Assembly (NCBI GenBank): GCA_947561585.1
Contig: CANNZV010001869.1
Coordinates: 62,001-126,000 of the forward strand
Length of the DNA: 64,000 nt
Reading direction: 5' to 3'
Source: Caprella mutica
Lineage: Eukaryota; Arthropoda; Malacostraca; Amphipoda; Caprellidae
Part shown: positions 55,239-64,000 of the stretch, one piece after another
How the letters are laid out: each line of letters starts with the position of its first letter
How positions within the stretch are numbered: position 1 is the stretch's first letter
The notes under the pieces: generated by a model
What the model was told of the DNA's origin: nothing
What the model saw: only the letters and a program-made list of their open reading frames with translations
Database searches by the model: none
Program-made: the position numbers and the translations under genes

Positions 55239-55413
55239 AAGGGTTGTGACAATATGCTTTAAAAATCATAGATCCTGAAAATATTGTAGAGATTGAATTG
55301 AAGAGTATTGAATCGTTCTAAACCAGCGGTATGTAGTATTCGATACCATTACATTTAGTTTCGTCTATGATATTCTTAAGATCTATGATTTTAAACGCAT
55401 ATTGTCACAACCC
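55239..55413. mobile_element. MITE, (A)AGGGTTGTGACAATATG ends
   Basis: ~33-bp inverted arms include AATCATAGATC / GATCTATGATT. The flanks ATAATAAG and GTAATAAG match at 7 of 8 positions, suggesting an 8-bp TSD and an hAT-like origin. Confidence 0.7.
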
Positions 55414-55419
55414 TAGTAA

Positions 55420-56436
55420 TAAGCTGGTAATAAATCTATGTGAAGATATAATATTATTATTAAATTATGGAAATTATTATTATGAAAATAAATATACATG
55501 AGTATAGGCAATAGCATTGGTCAAGAGGGTAGGTATAGTATGCCTATTGACCCCAAGTAAACTGAAATAATTGCGAGTCAGCCTGACTCATCGCTTGAGT
55601 CAATTTGACTCATATTGAACATAAGTATGCGTACAACAAAGATAATAATTATAATTATGAGTATTTTAGACTCTCTTAATATAATGTATATTCATTTATT
55701 TAAAAGAATGCTTCCATATAATATTCTTAAACATCAACCAATTCTAAACAATACTGACATTTCTTAGATTCATTTTTTATCCACTGTTTTTTTTATAATC
55801 AATCGATAAACTATTTTTTTGTTCATTTGCAGATTTTATGATTCTTGGTTGATAACGATCTCGAACCGACTTTTTTCATAAAAATGCTAATGTCTTTTTA
55901 TGTCCTTTTTATATCCTCATATATTGCCTGAGGATAGAAGTTTATTTTTTCCGAATCTTTGAATGTTTTCATCACTAAATAATATACTTATTTTTACTTC
56001 TTCTCTAAAAACGAATCGGCTAAAAAGCCTACAGGAGAATTGCTTTGATAGATCTATTAAAGTTTGCTCTTTTAATCATTTTTAATTCATAATATTTTAC
56101 ACCATTGTTCAAATTTGTCACAGATTGTATCAATTACCTAACTCTAATTAATGTTTAATTTGTAACACATAATATAATTTGCGGAAAATTGAAAAATGTC
56201 AAATTAAAATATCTGGCGAAAAAACACGGACAAGAATAACATTATACGGTAAAATAATTAATAGAAATTCTATTTTAATCGAAATTATAATAGAATAATT
56301 CTACATTTTTGAGGGCTAACGTGAACGGAACAATTTTGCTTCAATCAAAATATATAATATTGATGATTATAATGATTTAAAATTATGTAAAGACTAGAAA
56401 AATGTTATGATAGTTATGAACAGCCAAGTAATAGAA
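55420..56436. other. AT-rich DNA, no feature recognised
   Basis: Nothing was seen. Confidence 0.5.
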
Positions 56437-56741
56437 AAAATGTAGGTATGTTTATTTACCATGTAGGTATGTTTATTTACCATGTAGGTATGTTTATTTA
56501 CCATGTAGGTATGTTTATTTACCATGTAGGTATGTTTATTTACCATGTAGGTATGTTTATTTACCATGTAGGTATGTTTATTTACCATAGAGGTATGTTT
56601 ATTTACCATATAGGTATGTTTATTTACCATAGAGGTATGTTTATTTACCATGTAGGTATGTTTATTTACCATATAGGTATGTTTATTTACCATATAGGTA
56701 TGTTTATTTACCATAGAGGTATGTTTATTTACCATATGATT
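56437..56741. repeat. 21-bp satellite GTAGGTATGTTTATTTACCAT, ~14 units
   Basis: The units differ only at the two bases before GAGG/TAGG (catgtagg, catagagg, catatagg). The period is a multiple of three and both strands read through. Confidence 0.93.
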
Positions 56742-56759
56742 CTAGTGTGACCCTCGGAT

Positions 56760-57495
56760 TGTTGGTAAAAGTATTATTGATTAGTTACCGAAAAGAAATA
56801 ATAAAATGGAGAGAAGTGAAGAAAGATAAATTAAATAAATAAAAATTGCAATAATTCAAACCCCGATCAAACACATTCATACAATATCTATTTACAGTCA
56901 ATCCAAATTATTAAAAGTATTAAATGGACTATGTCATTTAAAATTATTACATTCATCAATTCGGATGTTCAAAGATATAAGTATGTTTACGGGTATGAAT
57001 CCTAAGGTTCGTAAATACAAAAGAAGTAAATAAAAATTTTAATAGTTCAGGTACTTTACAACGGTACGCCATCGTGAAATTATACGGGAGGGAGGGGGGG
57101 GGGGGAGAGATGTTAGGAGTGTTACGGATTTGAAGGCTATTGTTAATTATTTAAGTAATGTGTTTATCTGAAGTTACGTAACGGGTGATTGTAGTCCCAT
57201 TATTCTTAATGATGTTTTTTTTTATTCATTTAAAAAAAGTCATTGAAAAACTATTTACATTATTTAAAAACGACGGTCATTTTTTAAATAACTAGTACAA
57301 AAATGAAGAAAGTTCATAAGTTGACTAGGCAATAGACGATATATTTCTAAATAGTTCTTGGTATATACTAGTAACTAGTTTCGGGTTTTTCTGGTTTGTT
57401 AGGAAACTTTAGTTGCCGCGGAACGTTTCCTCTGAATAGAGAATAGCCTTGAGACTTTTCAGGTTTTTTTATAGGGAAAAAAACAGAGCGATGCC
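56760..57495. other. AT-rich DNA with a G-run
   Basis: A G-rich run (GGGAGGGAGG then 12 G) lies at about 57087-57106. No gene. Confidence 0.5.
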
Positions 57496-57499
57496 AGGC

Positions 57500-57720
57500 T
57501 AGAAATTTTAATTATTGGGATATTGAGAGAATATTCTAGGAAAGAAATAATTATTCCTGGGATATAATGGGAAAATCCTAGGCTAGAAATATTTATTCCT
57601 GGAATATAATGGGAATAATACAAGCAAGAAATATTTTATTCCTGGGATATTAAGGGAATATCCCAGGCAAGAAATATTTATTCATTCCCTTAATATCCCA
57701 GGATTAATCTTCCTTGCCTG
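57500..57720. repeat. ~55-bp diverged tandem repeat, ~4 units, ending in an inverted half-unit
   Basis: Units contain GGCTAGAAATATTTATTCCTGG-like and GATAT.A.GGGAATA blocks. From 57680 the sequence turns into the inverse ('attcccttaatatcccagg'), making a hairpin with the last unit. Confidence 0.75.
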
Positions 57721-57844
57721 TGTTACCGAACAGTGATTCGCAAACCAATTCCTATTTTTCTCGACGTGATAATATCTGATATGATTTTAGATCTATGAAC
57801 CGGATACAAAAAGTTATTATCAGACTGTTTATCTCTTATAATAG

Positions 57845-57932
57845 CCTAAGTGATAACCACTAGAGATCATCTCTAAGAGATAACCACTAGAGATCATCTC
57901 TAAGAGATAACCACTAGAGATCATCTCCAGTG
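57845..57932. repeat. 27-bp tandem repeat, ~3 units
   Basis: The unit AGATAACCACTAGAGATCATCTCTAAG contains the palindrome AGAGATCATCTCT. Confidence 0.88.
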
Positions 57933-58069
57933 TCTCAGTAGTAACTAACAACTGCAGTTGTAAATGAGTCGCCGTGAGAGATGCACCTGCATTGTGTGTA
58001 GTTGCTACGGAAACAGTCACTGGGAAAAAACTTGTGGAAAAATTAAAAGGAGTGGTGGACTTTTTTTAT

Positions 58070-59180
58070 ATATTTGTGGATAAATGACTCGTACTTGTGG
58101 ATAAATGACTCGTACTTGTGGATAAATGACTCGTACTTGTGGATAAATGACTCGTACTTGTGGATAAATGACTCGTACTTGTGGATAAATGACTCGTACT
58201 TGTGGATAAATGACTCGTACTTGTGGATAAATGACTCGTACTTGTGGATAGATGACTCGTACTTGTGGATAAATAACTCGTTCTTGTGGATAAATGACTC
58301 GTTCTTGTGGATAAATGACTCGTTCTTGTGGATAAATGACTCGTACTTGTGGATAAATGACTCGTACTTGTGGATAAATGACTCGTACTTGTGGATAAAT
58401 GACTCGTACTTGTGGATAAATGACTCGTACTTGTGGATAAATGACTCGTACTTGTGGATAAATGACTCGTACTTGTGGATAAATGACTCGTACTTGTGGA
58501 TAAATGACTCGTACTTGTGGATAAATGACTCGTACTTGTGGATAAATGACTCGTACTTGTGGATAAATGACTCGTACTTGTGGATAAATGACTCGTACTT
58601 GTGGATAAATGACTCGTACTTGTGGATAAATAACTCGTTCTTGTGGATAAATGACTCGTACTTGTGGATAAATAACTCGTTCTTGTGGATAAATGACTCG
58701 TACTTGTGGATAAATAACTCGTTCTTGTGGATAAATGACTCGTACTTGTGGATAAATGACTCGTACTTGTGGATAAATGACTCGTACTTGTGGATAAATG
58801 ACTCGTACTTGTGGATAAATGACTCGTACTTGTGGATAAATGACTCGTACTTGTGGATAAATGACTCGTACTTGTGGATAAATAACTCGTTCTTGTGGAT
58901 AAATGACTCGTACTTGTGGATAAATAACTCGTTCTTGTGGATAAATGACTCGTACTTGTGGATAAATAACTCGTTCTTGTGGATAAATGACTCGTACTTG
59001 TGGATAAATGACTCGTACTTGTGGATAAATGACTCGTACTTGTGGATAAATGACTCGTACTTGTGGATAAATAACTCGTTCTTGTGGATGAATGACTCGT
59101 ACTTGTGGATAAATAACTCGTACTTGTGGATAAATAACTCGTTCATGTGGATAAATGACTCGTACTTGTGGATAAATTAA
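58070..59180. repeat. 21-bp satellite GTGGATAAATGACTCGTACTT, ~52 units
   Basis: Two unit types are present, TGACTCGTACTT and TAACTCGTTCTT. The second type occurs in two blocks, alternating with the first (58621-58735 and 58881-58990). No stop codon interrupts ~368 codons on either strand, which is a period effect. Confidence 0.95.
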
Positions 59181-59334
59181 ATTTAGCTGTCAAAAATTAA
59201 CTTAAGTGCCGGACAAGTTCAACAAAGTTGTGGATAAATTGGGCATGGATGCAAATTTTTAAATTCTGTATAATCTCCAAAAATTTATTCCTTTTTAGTG
59301 ATGGTTATTTTTTAATGTAATTTTCATCAATTAC

Positions 59335-62165
59335 GTACATGAAGGTTAATGTTAAGATGAAGGTTAATGTTAAAATGAAGGTTAATGTTAAAATGAAGGT
59401 TAATGTTAAGATGAAGGTTAATGTTAAAATGAAGGTTAATGTTAAAATGAAGGGTAATGTTAAAATGAAGGTTAATGTTAAAATGAAGGTTAATGTTAAA
59501 ATGAAGGTTAATGTTAAAATGAAGGGTAATGTTAAAATGAAGGTTAATGTTAAAATGAAGGTTAATGTTAAAATGAAGGTTAATGTTAAAATGAAGGGTA
59601 ATGTTAAAATGAAAGTTAATGTTAAAATGAAGGGTAATGTTAAAATGAAGATGAATGTTAAAATGAAGGTTAATGTTAAAATGAAGGGTAATGTTAATTA
59701 TAATGAAGGGTAATGTTAATTATAATGAAGAGTAATGTTAATTATAATGAAGGGTAATGTTAAAATGAAGGGTAATGTTAAAATGAAGGGTAATGTTAAT
59801 TATAATGAAGGGTAATGTTAATTATAATGAAGAGTAATGTTAATTATAATGAAGAGTAATGTTAATTATAATGAAGAGTAATGTTAATTATAATGAAGAG
59901 TAATGTTAATTATAATGAAGGGTAATGTTAAAATGAAGGGTAATGTTAAAATGAAGGGTAATGTTAATTATAATGAAGGGTAATGTTAATTATAATGAAG
60001 GGTAATGTTAATTATAATGAAGAGTAATGTTAATTATAATGAAGAGTAATGTTAAAATGAAGGTTAATGTTAAAATGAAGGTTAATGTTAAAATGAAGGT
60101 TAATGTTAAAATGAAGGTTAATGTTAAAATGAAGGTTAATGTTAAAATGAAGGTTAATGTTAAAATGAAGGTTAATGTTAAAATGAAGGTTAATGTTAAA
60201 ATGAAGGTTAATGTTAAAATGAAGTTTAATGTTAAAATGAAGGTTAATGTTAAAATGAAGGTTAATGTTAAAATGAAGGGTAATGTTAAAATGCAGGTTA
60301 AAGTTAAAATGAAGGGTAATGTTAAAATGAAGGGTAATGTTAAAATGAAGGTTAAAGTTAAAATGAAGGGTAATGTTAAAATGAAGGGTAATGTTAAAAT
60401 GAAGGTTAAAGTTAAAATGAAGGGTAATGTTAAAATGAAGGGTAATGTTAAAATGAAGGTTAATGTTAAAATGAAGGGTAATGTTAATTATAATGAAGGG
60501 TAATGTTAATTATAATGAAGAGTAATGTTAATTATAATGAAGGGTAATGTTAATTATAATGAAGAGTAATGTTAATTATAATGAAGGGTAATGTTAAAAT
60601 GAAGGGTAATGTTAAAATGAAGGGTAATGTTAATTATAATGAAGGGTAATGTTAATTATAATGAATAGTAATGTTAATTATAATGAAGAGTAATGTTAAT
60701 TATAATGAAGAGTAATGTTAATTATAATGAAGGGTAATGTTAAAATGAAGGGTAATGTTAAAATGAAGGGTAATGTTAATTATAATGAAGGGTAATGTTA
60801 ATTATAATTAAGGGTAATGTTAATTATAATGAAGAGTAATGTTAATTATAATGAAGAGTAATGTTAATTATAATGAAGAGTAATGTTAATTATAATGAAG
60901 GGTAATGTTAAAATGAAGGGTAATGTTAAAATGAAGGGTAATGTTAATTATAATGAAGGGTAATGTTAATTATAATGAAGAGTAATGTTAATTATAATGA
61001 AGGGTAATGTTAATTATAATGAAGAGTAATGTTAATTATAATGAAGAGTAATGTTAATTATAATGAAGGGTAATGTTAATTATAATGAAGGGTAATGTTA
61101 AAATGAAGGTTAATGTTAAAATGAAGGGTAATGTTGAAATGAAGGTTAATGTTAAAATGAAGGTTAATGTTAAAATGAAGGGTAATGTTGTAATGAAGGT
61201 TAATGTTAAAATGAAGGTTAATGTTAAAATGAAGGTTAATGTTAAAATGAAGGGTAATGTTGTAATGAAGGTTAATGTTAAAATGAAGGTTAATGTTAAA
61301 ATGAAGGTTAATGTCAAAATGAAGGTTAATTTTAAAATGAAGGTTAATGTTAAAATGAAGGTTAATGTTAAAATGAAGGGTAATGTTAAAATGAAGGTTA
61401 TTGTTAAAATGAAGGTTAATGTTAAAATGAAGGTTAATGTTAAAATGAAGGTTAATGTTATAATGAAGGTTAATGTTAAAATGAAGGTTAATGTTAAAAT
61501 GAAGGTTAATGTTAAAATGAAGGTTAATGTTAAAATGAAGGGTAATGTTAAAATGAAGGTTAAAGTTAAAATGAAGGGTAATGTTAAAATGAAGGGTAAT
61601 GTTAAAATGAAGGTTAAAGTTAAAATGAAGGGTAATGTTAAAATGAAGGGTAATGTTAAAATGAAGGTTAATGTTAAAATGAAGGGTAATGTTAATTATA
61701 ATGAAGGGTAATGTTAATTATAATGAAGAGTAATGTTAATTATAATGAAGGGTAATGTTAATTATAATGAAGAGTAATGTTAATTATAATGAAGGGTAAT
61801 GTTAAAATGAAGGGTAATGTTAAAATGAAGGGTAATGTTAATTATAATGAAGGGTAATGTTAATTATAATGAAGAGTAATGTTAATTATAATGAAGAGTA
61901 ATATTAATTATAATGAAGAGTAATGTTAATTATAATGAAGGGTAATGTTAAAATGAAGGGTAATGTTAAAATGAAGGGTAATGTTAATTATAATGAAGGG
62001 TAATGTTAATTATAATGAAGAGTAATGTTAATTATAATGAAGGGTAATGTTAATTATAATGAAGAGTAATGTTAATTATAATGAAGAGTAATGTTAATTA
62101 TAATGAAGGGTAATGTTAATTATAATGAAGGGTAATGTTAAAATGAAGGTTAATGTTAAAATGAA
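59335..62165. repeat. 2.8-kb array of 18-bp and 22-bp units with higher-order structure
   Basis: The units ATGAAGGTTAATGTTAAA (18 bp) and AAGGGTAATGTTAATTATAATG (22 bp) are related by the insert TTAATTATAA. Blocks of 18-bp units (59339-59690, 60050-60480, 61090-61690) alternate with blocks of 22-bp units. The block order after about 60483 repeats after about 61691, a ~1.2-kb higher-order period. Confidence 0.92.
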
Positions 62166-62455
62166 AAAATGGAATTACTATAGCAACTACAATGGGAGAC
62201 TATCTTTATCATAAGATAAAATAGTGGTATATATAGTAGTAAATATAAGCTTGAAATGATGAATTAGTGATTTGAACATATAAATGATAACGTTGTTTAT
62301 CTCTATATAGTTATCATATTATAATTCTGCTTGTTCCTTCCTCAGTGAGTCCGTTACGCTTTCAGTAATTAGGTATAAACAAATTTGGTATGCATGATAT
62401 ACCACAAACTAAACATCTTATTGTCTTTTATAATTTGTTAGCCTCATTTTACTAT

Positions 62456-62570
62456 AAGTGAGTGATCACTGTCACTGTGATCACAGTGACAGTGATCACT
62501 GTCACTGTGATCACAGTGACAGTGATCACAGTCACAGTGACAGTGACAGTGATCACTGTGACAGTGTTCC
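62456..62570. repeat. Self-complementary GTGATCAC/CACTGTGA cluster
   Basis: Alternating GTGATCAC, CACTGTGA and TCACTGTCA blocks make nearly the whole 100-bp stretch able to fold on itself. A 77-codon frame over it (62458-62691) starts MSDHCHCDHSDSD and is judged a by-product. Confidence 0.85.
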
Positions 62571-62764
62571 CCTCACTGCTTACCATTTAAGTGCTGCAAT
62601 CAAAAGATTTAAGGACTATAAGGAAATATATTCATGTGTAACCTCGAAACAATTAACATCATTTCGCACTCTGTGTAATCTATTTGCATAGGTTAAAAGT
62701 ACACAGTCATAGTGTGTATGTAGTGCATTTAAGAACTTCATATGTCGTCTTATTACCTGAGCAA

Positions 62765-62945
62765 ATTGCGGAAGGTCATATTTTAGGCAGTGTTTATTTA
62801 TTTATCATCTTGTTATTCGTAACTCAAAAAGTATTGAATCAAATTGCCCGAAATTTCGTGTGACGATTGGTCAATGTCCAGGAACCATTCATCAGATTTT
62901 GGGAGCGAACGGGTTGAAGGTCAAAGTCATTTATTAGCAGCGGAG
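62765..62945 (-). repeat. tRNA-derived SINE, second copy (reverse orientation, short)
   Basis: The reverse complement begins 'cagagcgcatacattctccgc' (split: cagagcgcatac, attctccgc), has one body unit ('gaccaatcgtcaca', 'caatactttttgagttac') and the tail 'gataaataaataaac' then 'ccttccgcaat'. It matches 26930-27475. Confidence 0.68.
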
Positions 62946-62984
62946 AATGTATGCGCTCTGTGTGTCCCCGCCATCTAGTTGTAA

Positions 62985-64000
62985 ATAAAGTGTGCACTGA
63001 AGAGTTAAAACAACCACCAATAGNNNNNNNNNNNNNNNNNNNNNNNNNNNNNNNNNNNNNNNNNNNNNNNNNNNNNNNNNNNNNNNNNNNNNNNNNNNNN
63101 NNNNNNNNNNNNNNNNNNNNNNNNNNNNNNNNNNNNNNNNNNNNNNNNNNNNNNNNNNNNNNNNNNNNNNNNNNNNNNNNNNNNNNNNNNNNNNNNNNNN
63201 NNNNNNNNNNNNNNNNNNNNNNNNNNNNNNNNNNNNNNNNNNNNNNNNNNNNNNNNNNNNNNNNNNNNNNGTTAAAACAACCACCAATAGTTGTAAATAA
63301 AGTGCACAGTGAAGAGTTAAAACAACCACTAATAGTTGTAAATAAAGTGCAGAGTGAAGAGTTTAAACTACCACCACTAGTTGTAAATAAAGTGCACAGT
63401 GAAGAGTTAAAACAACCACCAATAGTTGTAAATAAAGTGCACAGTGAAGAGTTAAATCAACCACTAATAGTTGTAAATAAAGTGCACAGTGAAGAGTTAA
63501 AACTACCACCAATAGTTGTAAGTAAAGTGCACAGTGAAGAGGTAAAACAACCACCAATAGTTGTAAATAAAGTGCACAGTGAAGAATTAAAACAACCACC
63601 AATAGTTGTAAATAAAGTGCACAGTGAAGAGTTAAAACAACCACCAATAGTTGTAAATATGCTCAGTGAAGAGTTAAAACAACCACCAATAGTTGTAAAT
63701 AAAGTGTGCACTGAAGAGTTAAAAACAACCATCAATAATTGTAAATAAAGTGCACAGTGAAGAGTTAAAACAACCACCAATAGTTGTAAATAAAGTGAAC
63801 TGTGAAGAGTTACAACAACTACCAATAGTTGTAAATAAAGTGCACAGTGAAGGGTTAAAACAACCACAAAAAGTTGTAAATGAAGTGCACAATGAAAGGT
63901 TAAAACAACCACCAATAGTTGTAAGTAAAGTTCACAGTGAAGAGTTAAAACAACCACCAATAGTTGTAAATAAAGTTCACAGTGAAGAGTTAAAACAACC
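62985..64000. repeat. 45-bp satellite with assembly gap, runs off the window
   Basis: The unit contains GTTAAAACAACCACCAATAG and TTGTAAATAAAGTGCACAG and ends TGAAGA. About 17 units are visible outside the gap. Some units are shortened (63655-63665, where 'aaagtgca' is lost). Because 45 is a multiple of three, long open frames result. Confidence 0.93.
63024..63270. other. Assembly gap (247 N)
   Basis: A run of N inside the 45-bp satellite. The true array length is unknown. Confidence 0.99.

Noticed and set aside
57087..57106. G-run as a possible G-quadruplex or telomere-like tract
   Set aside because: A single homopolymer run without repeated G-tracts; too little to support a claim.
58074..59180. 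Repeated TGTGGATAA, which equals the bacterial DnaA box on the reverse strand
   Set aside because: It occurs once per 21-bp satellite unit in eukaryotic-looking DNA with no dnaA, gidA or origin context; coincidence.
58043..59180. 367-368-codon frames on both strands
   Set aside because: A 21-bp period keeps every stop-free frame open; both strands being open at once argues against coding.
59339..61711. Lys/Met/Val-rich frames (VNVKMK repeats)
   Set aside because: Product of the 18-bp satellite, with frames ending wherever a 22-bp unit appears.
62458..62691. His/Cys/Asp-rich peptide resembling a metal-binding motif
   Set aside because: Comes from the palindromic GTGATCAC repeats; the rest of the frame has no recognisable domain.
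63363..63960. Leu/Val-rich hydrophobic frames on the minus strand of the 45-bp array
   Set aside because: Period artefact of a 45-bp unit, not a membrane protein.

Overview
The window looks like AT-rich, repeat-dense chromosomal DNA from an animal, most likely an arthropod and plausibly an insect. The reasons are one spliced F-box gene with GT..AG introns, Ty3-type and LINE retroelements, pogo and mariner DNA transposons, tRNA-derived SINEs, and many MITEs and minisatellites. No bacterial or phage-style operons are present. The species cannot be named from the sequence. Boundaries of degenerate repeats are approximate; boundaries supported by target-site duplications (TSDs) are exact.

Layout. 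0-4 kb holds MITEs, a TA-flanked inverted-repeat element, a 22-bp satellite, and a three-level nest of MITEs with clean 8-bp TSDs. 4.7-10 kb holds a nearly full-length but broken non-LTR retrotransposon on the minus strand. Its ORF1 has a PHD-like finger, coiled coil, RRM-like domain and GGGQS repeats; its ORF2 has an endonuclease, reverse transcriptase and C-terminal zinc motif. 11.1 kb has a complete 217-bp MITE with an 8-bp TSD. 12.84-17.45 kb holds an apparently intact Ty3/gypsy element: 215-bp LTRs that match throughout by eye, one 1299-aa Gag-Pol frame, and a 4-bp TSD. 18-25 kb is a graveyard of TIR elements, a gag pseudogene, a mariner fragment and a decayed copy of the F-box gene's 3' end. 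25-27.5 kb has foldback elements and a SINE.

27.6-36.9 kb holds the only convincing host gene. It is an F-box protein on the minus strand in three phase-0 coding exons, about 407 aa. Each intron is filled mostly by one large inverted-repeat element: a 2.86-kb foldback with an 8-bp TSD in intron 2, and a 3.84-kb long-TIR structure in intron 1. 37-42.3 kb contains palindromic MITEs, a pogo-like element and a mariner with a decayed transposase. 43.4-44.5 kb is a 21-bp satellite. 46-49.8 kb is a local cluster of a SINE-like repeat family, one copy of which was hit by a MITE. From 49.9 kb to the end minisatellites predominate (units of 18, 21, 22, 27, 36, 45, 55 and 59 bp), with a 247-base assembly gap inside the last array.

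The most interesting feature is a recurring architecture: foldback elements whose ends are built from short tandem units, with a different unit sequence in each element (near 19.7, 22.7, 26.0 and 28.9-31.8 kb, perhaps 25.5 kb). The 28.9-31.8 kb element has a perfect 8-bp TSD. No self-contained new enzymatic system was found.
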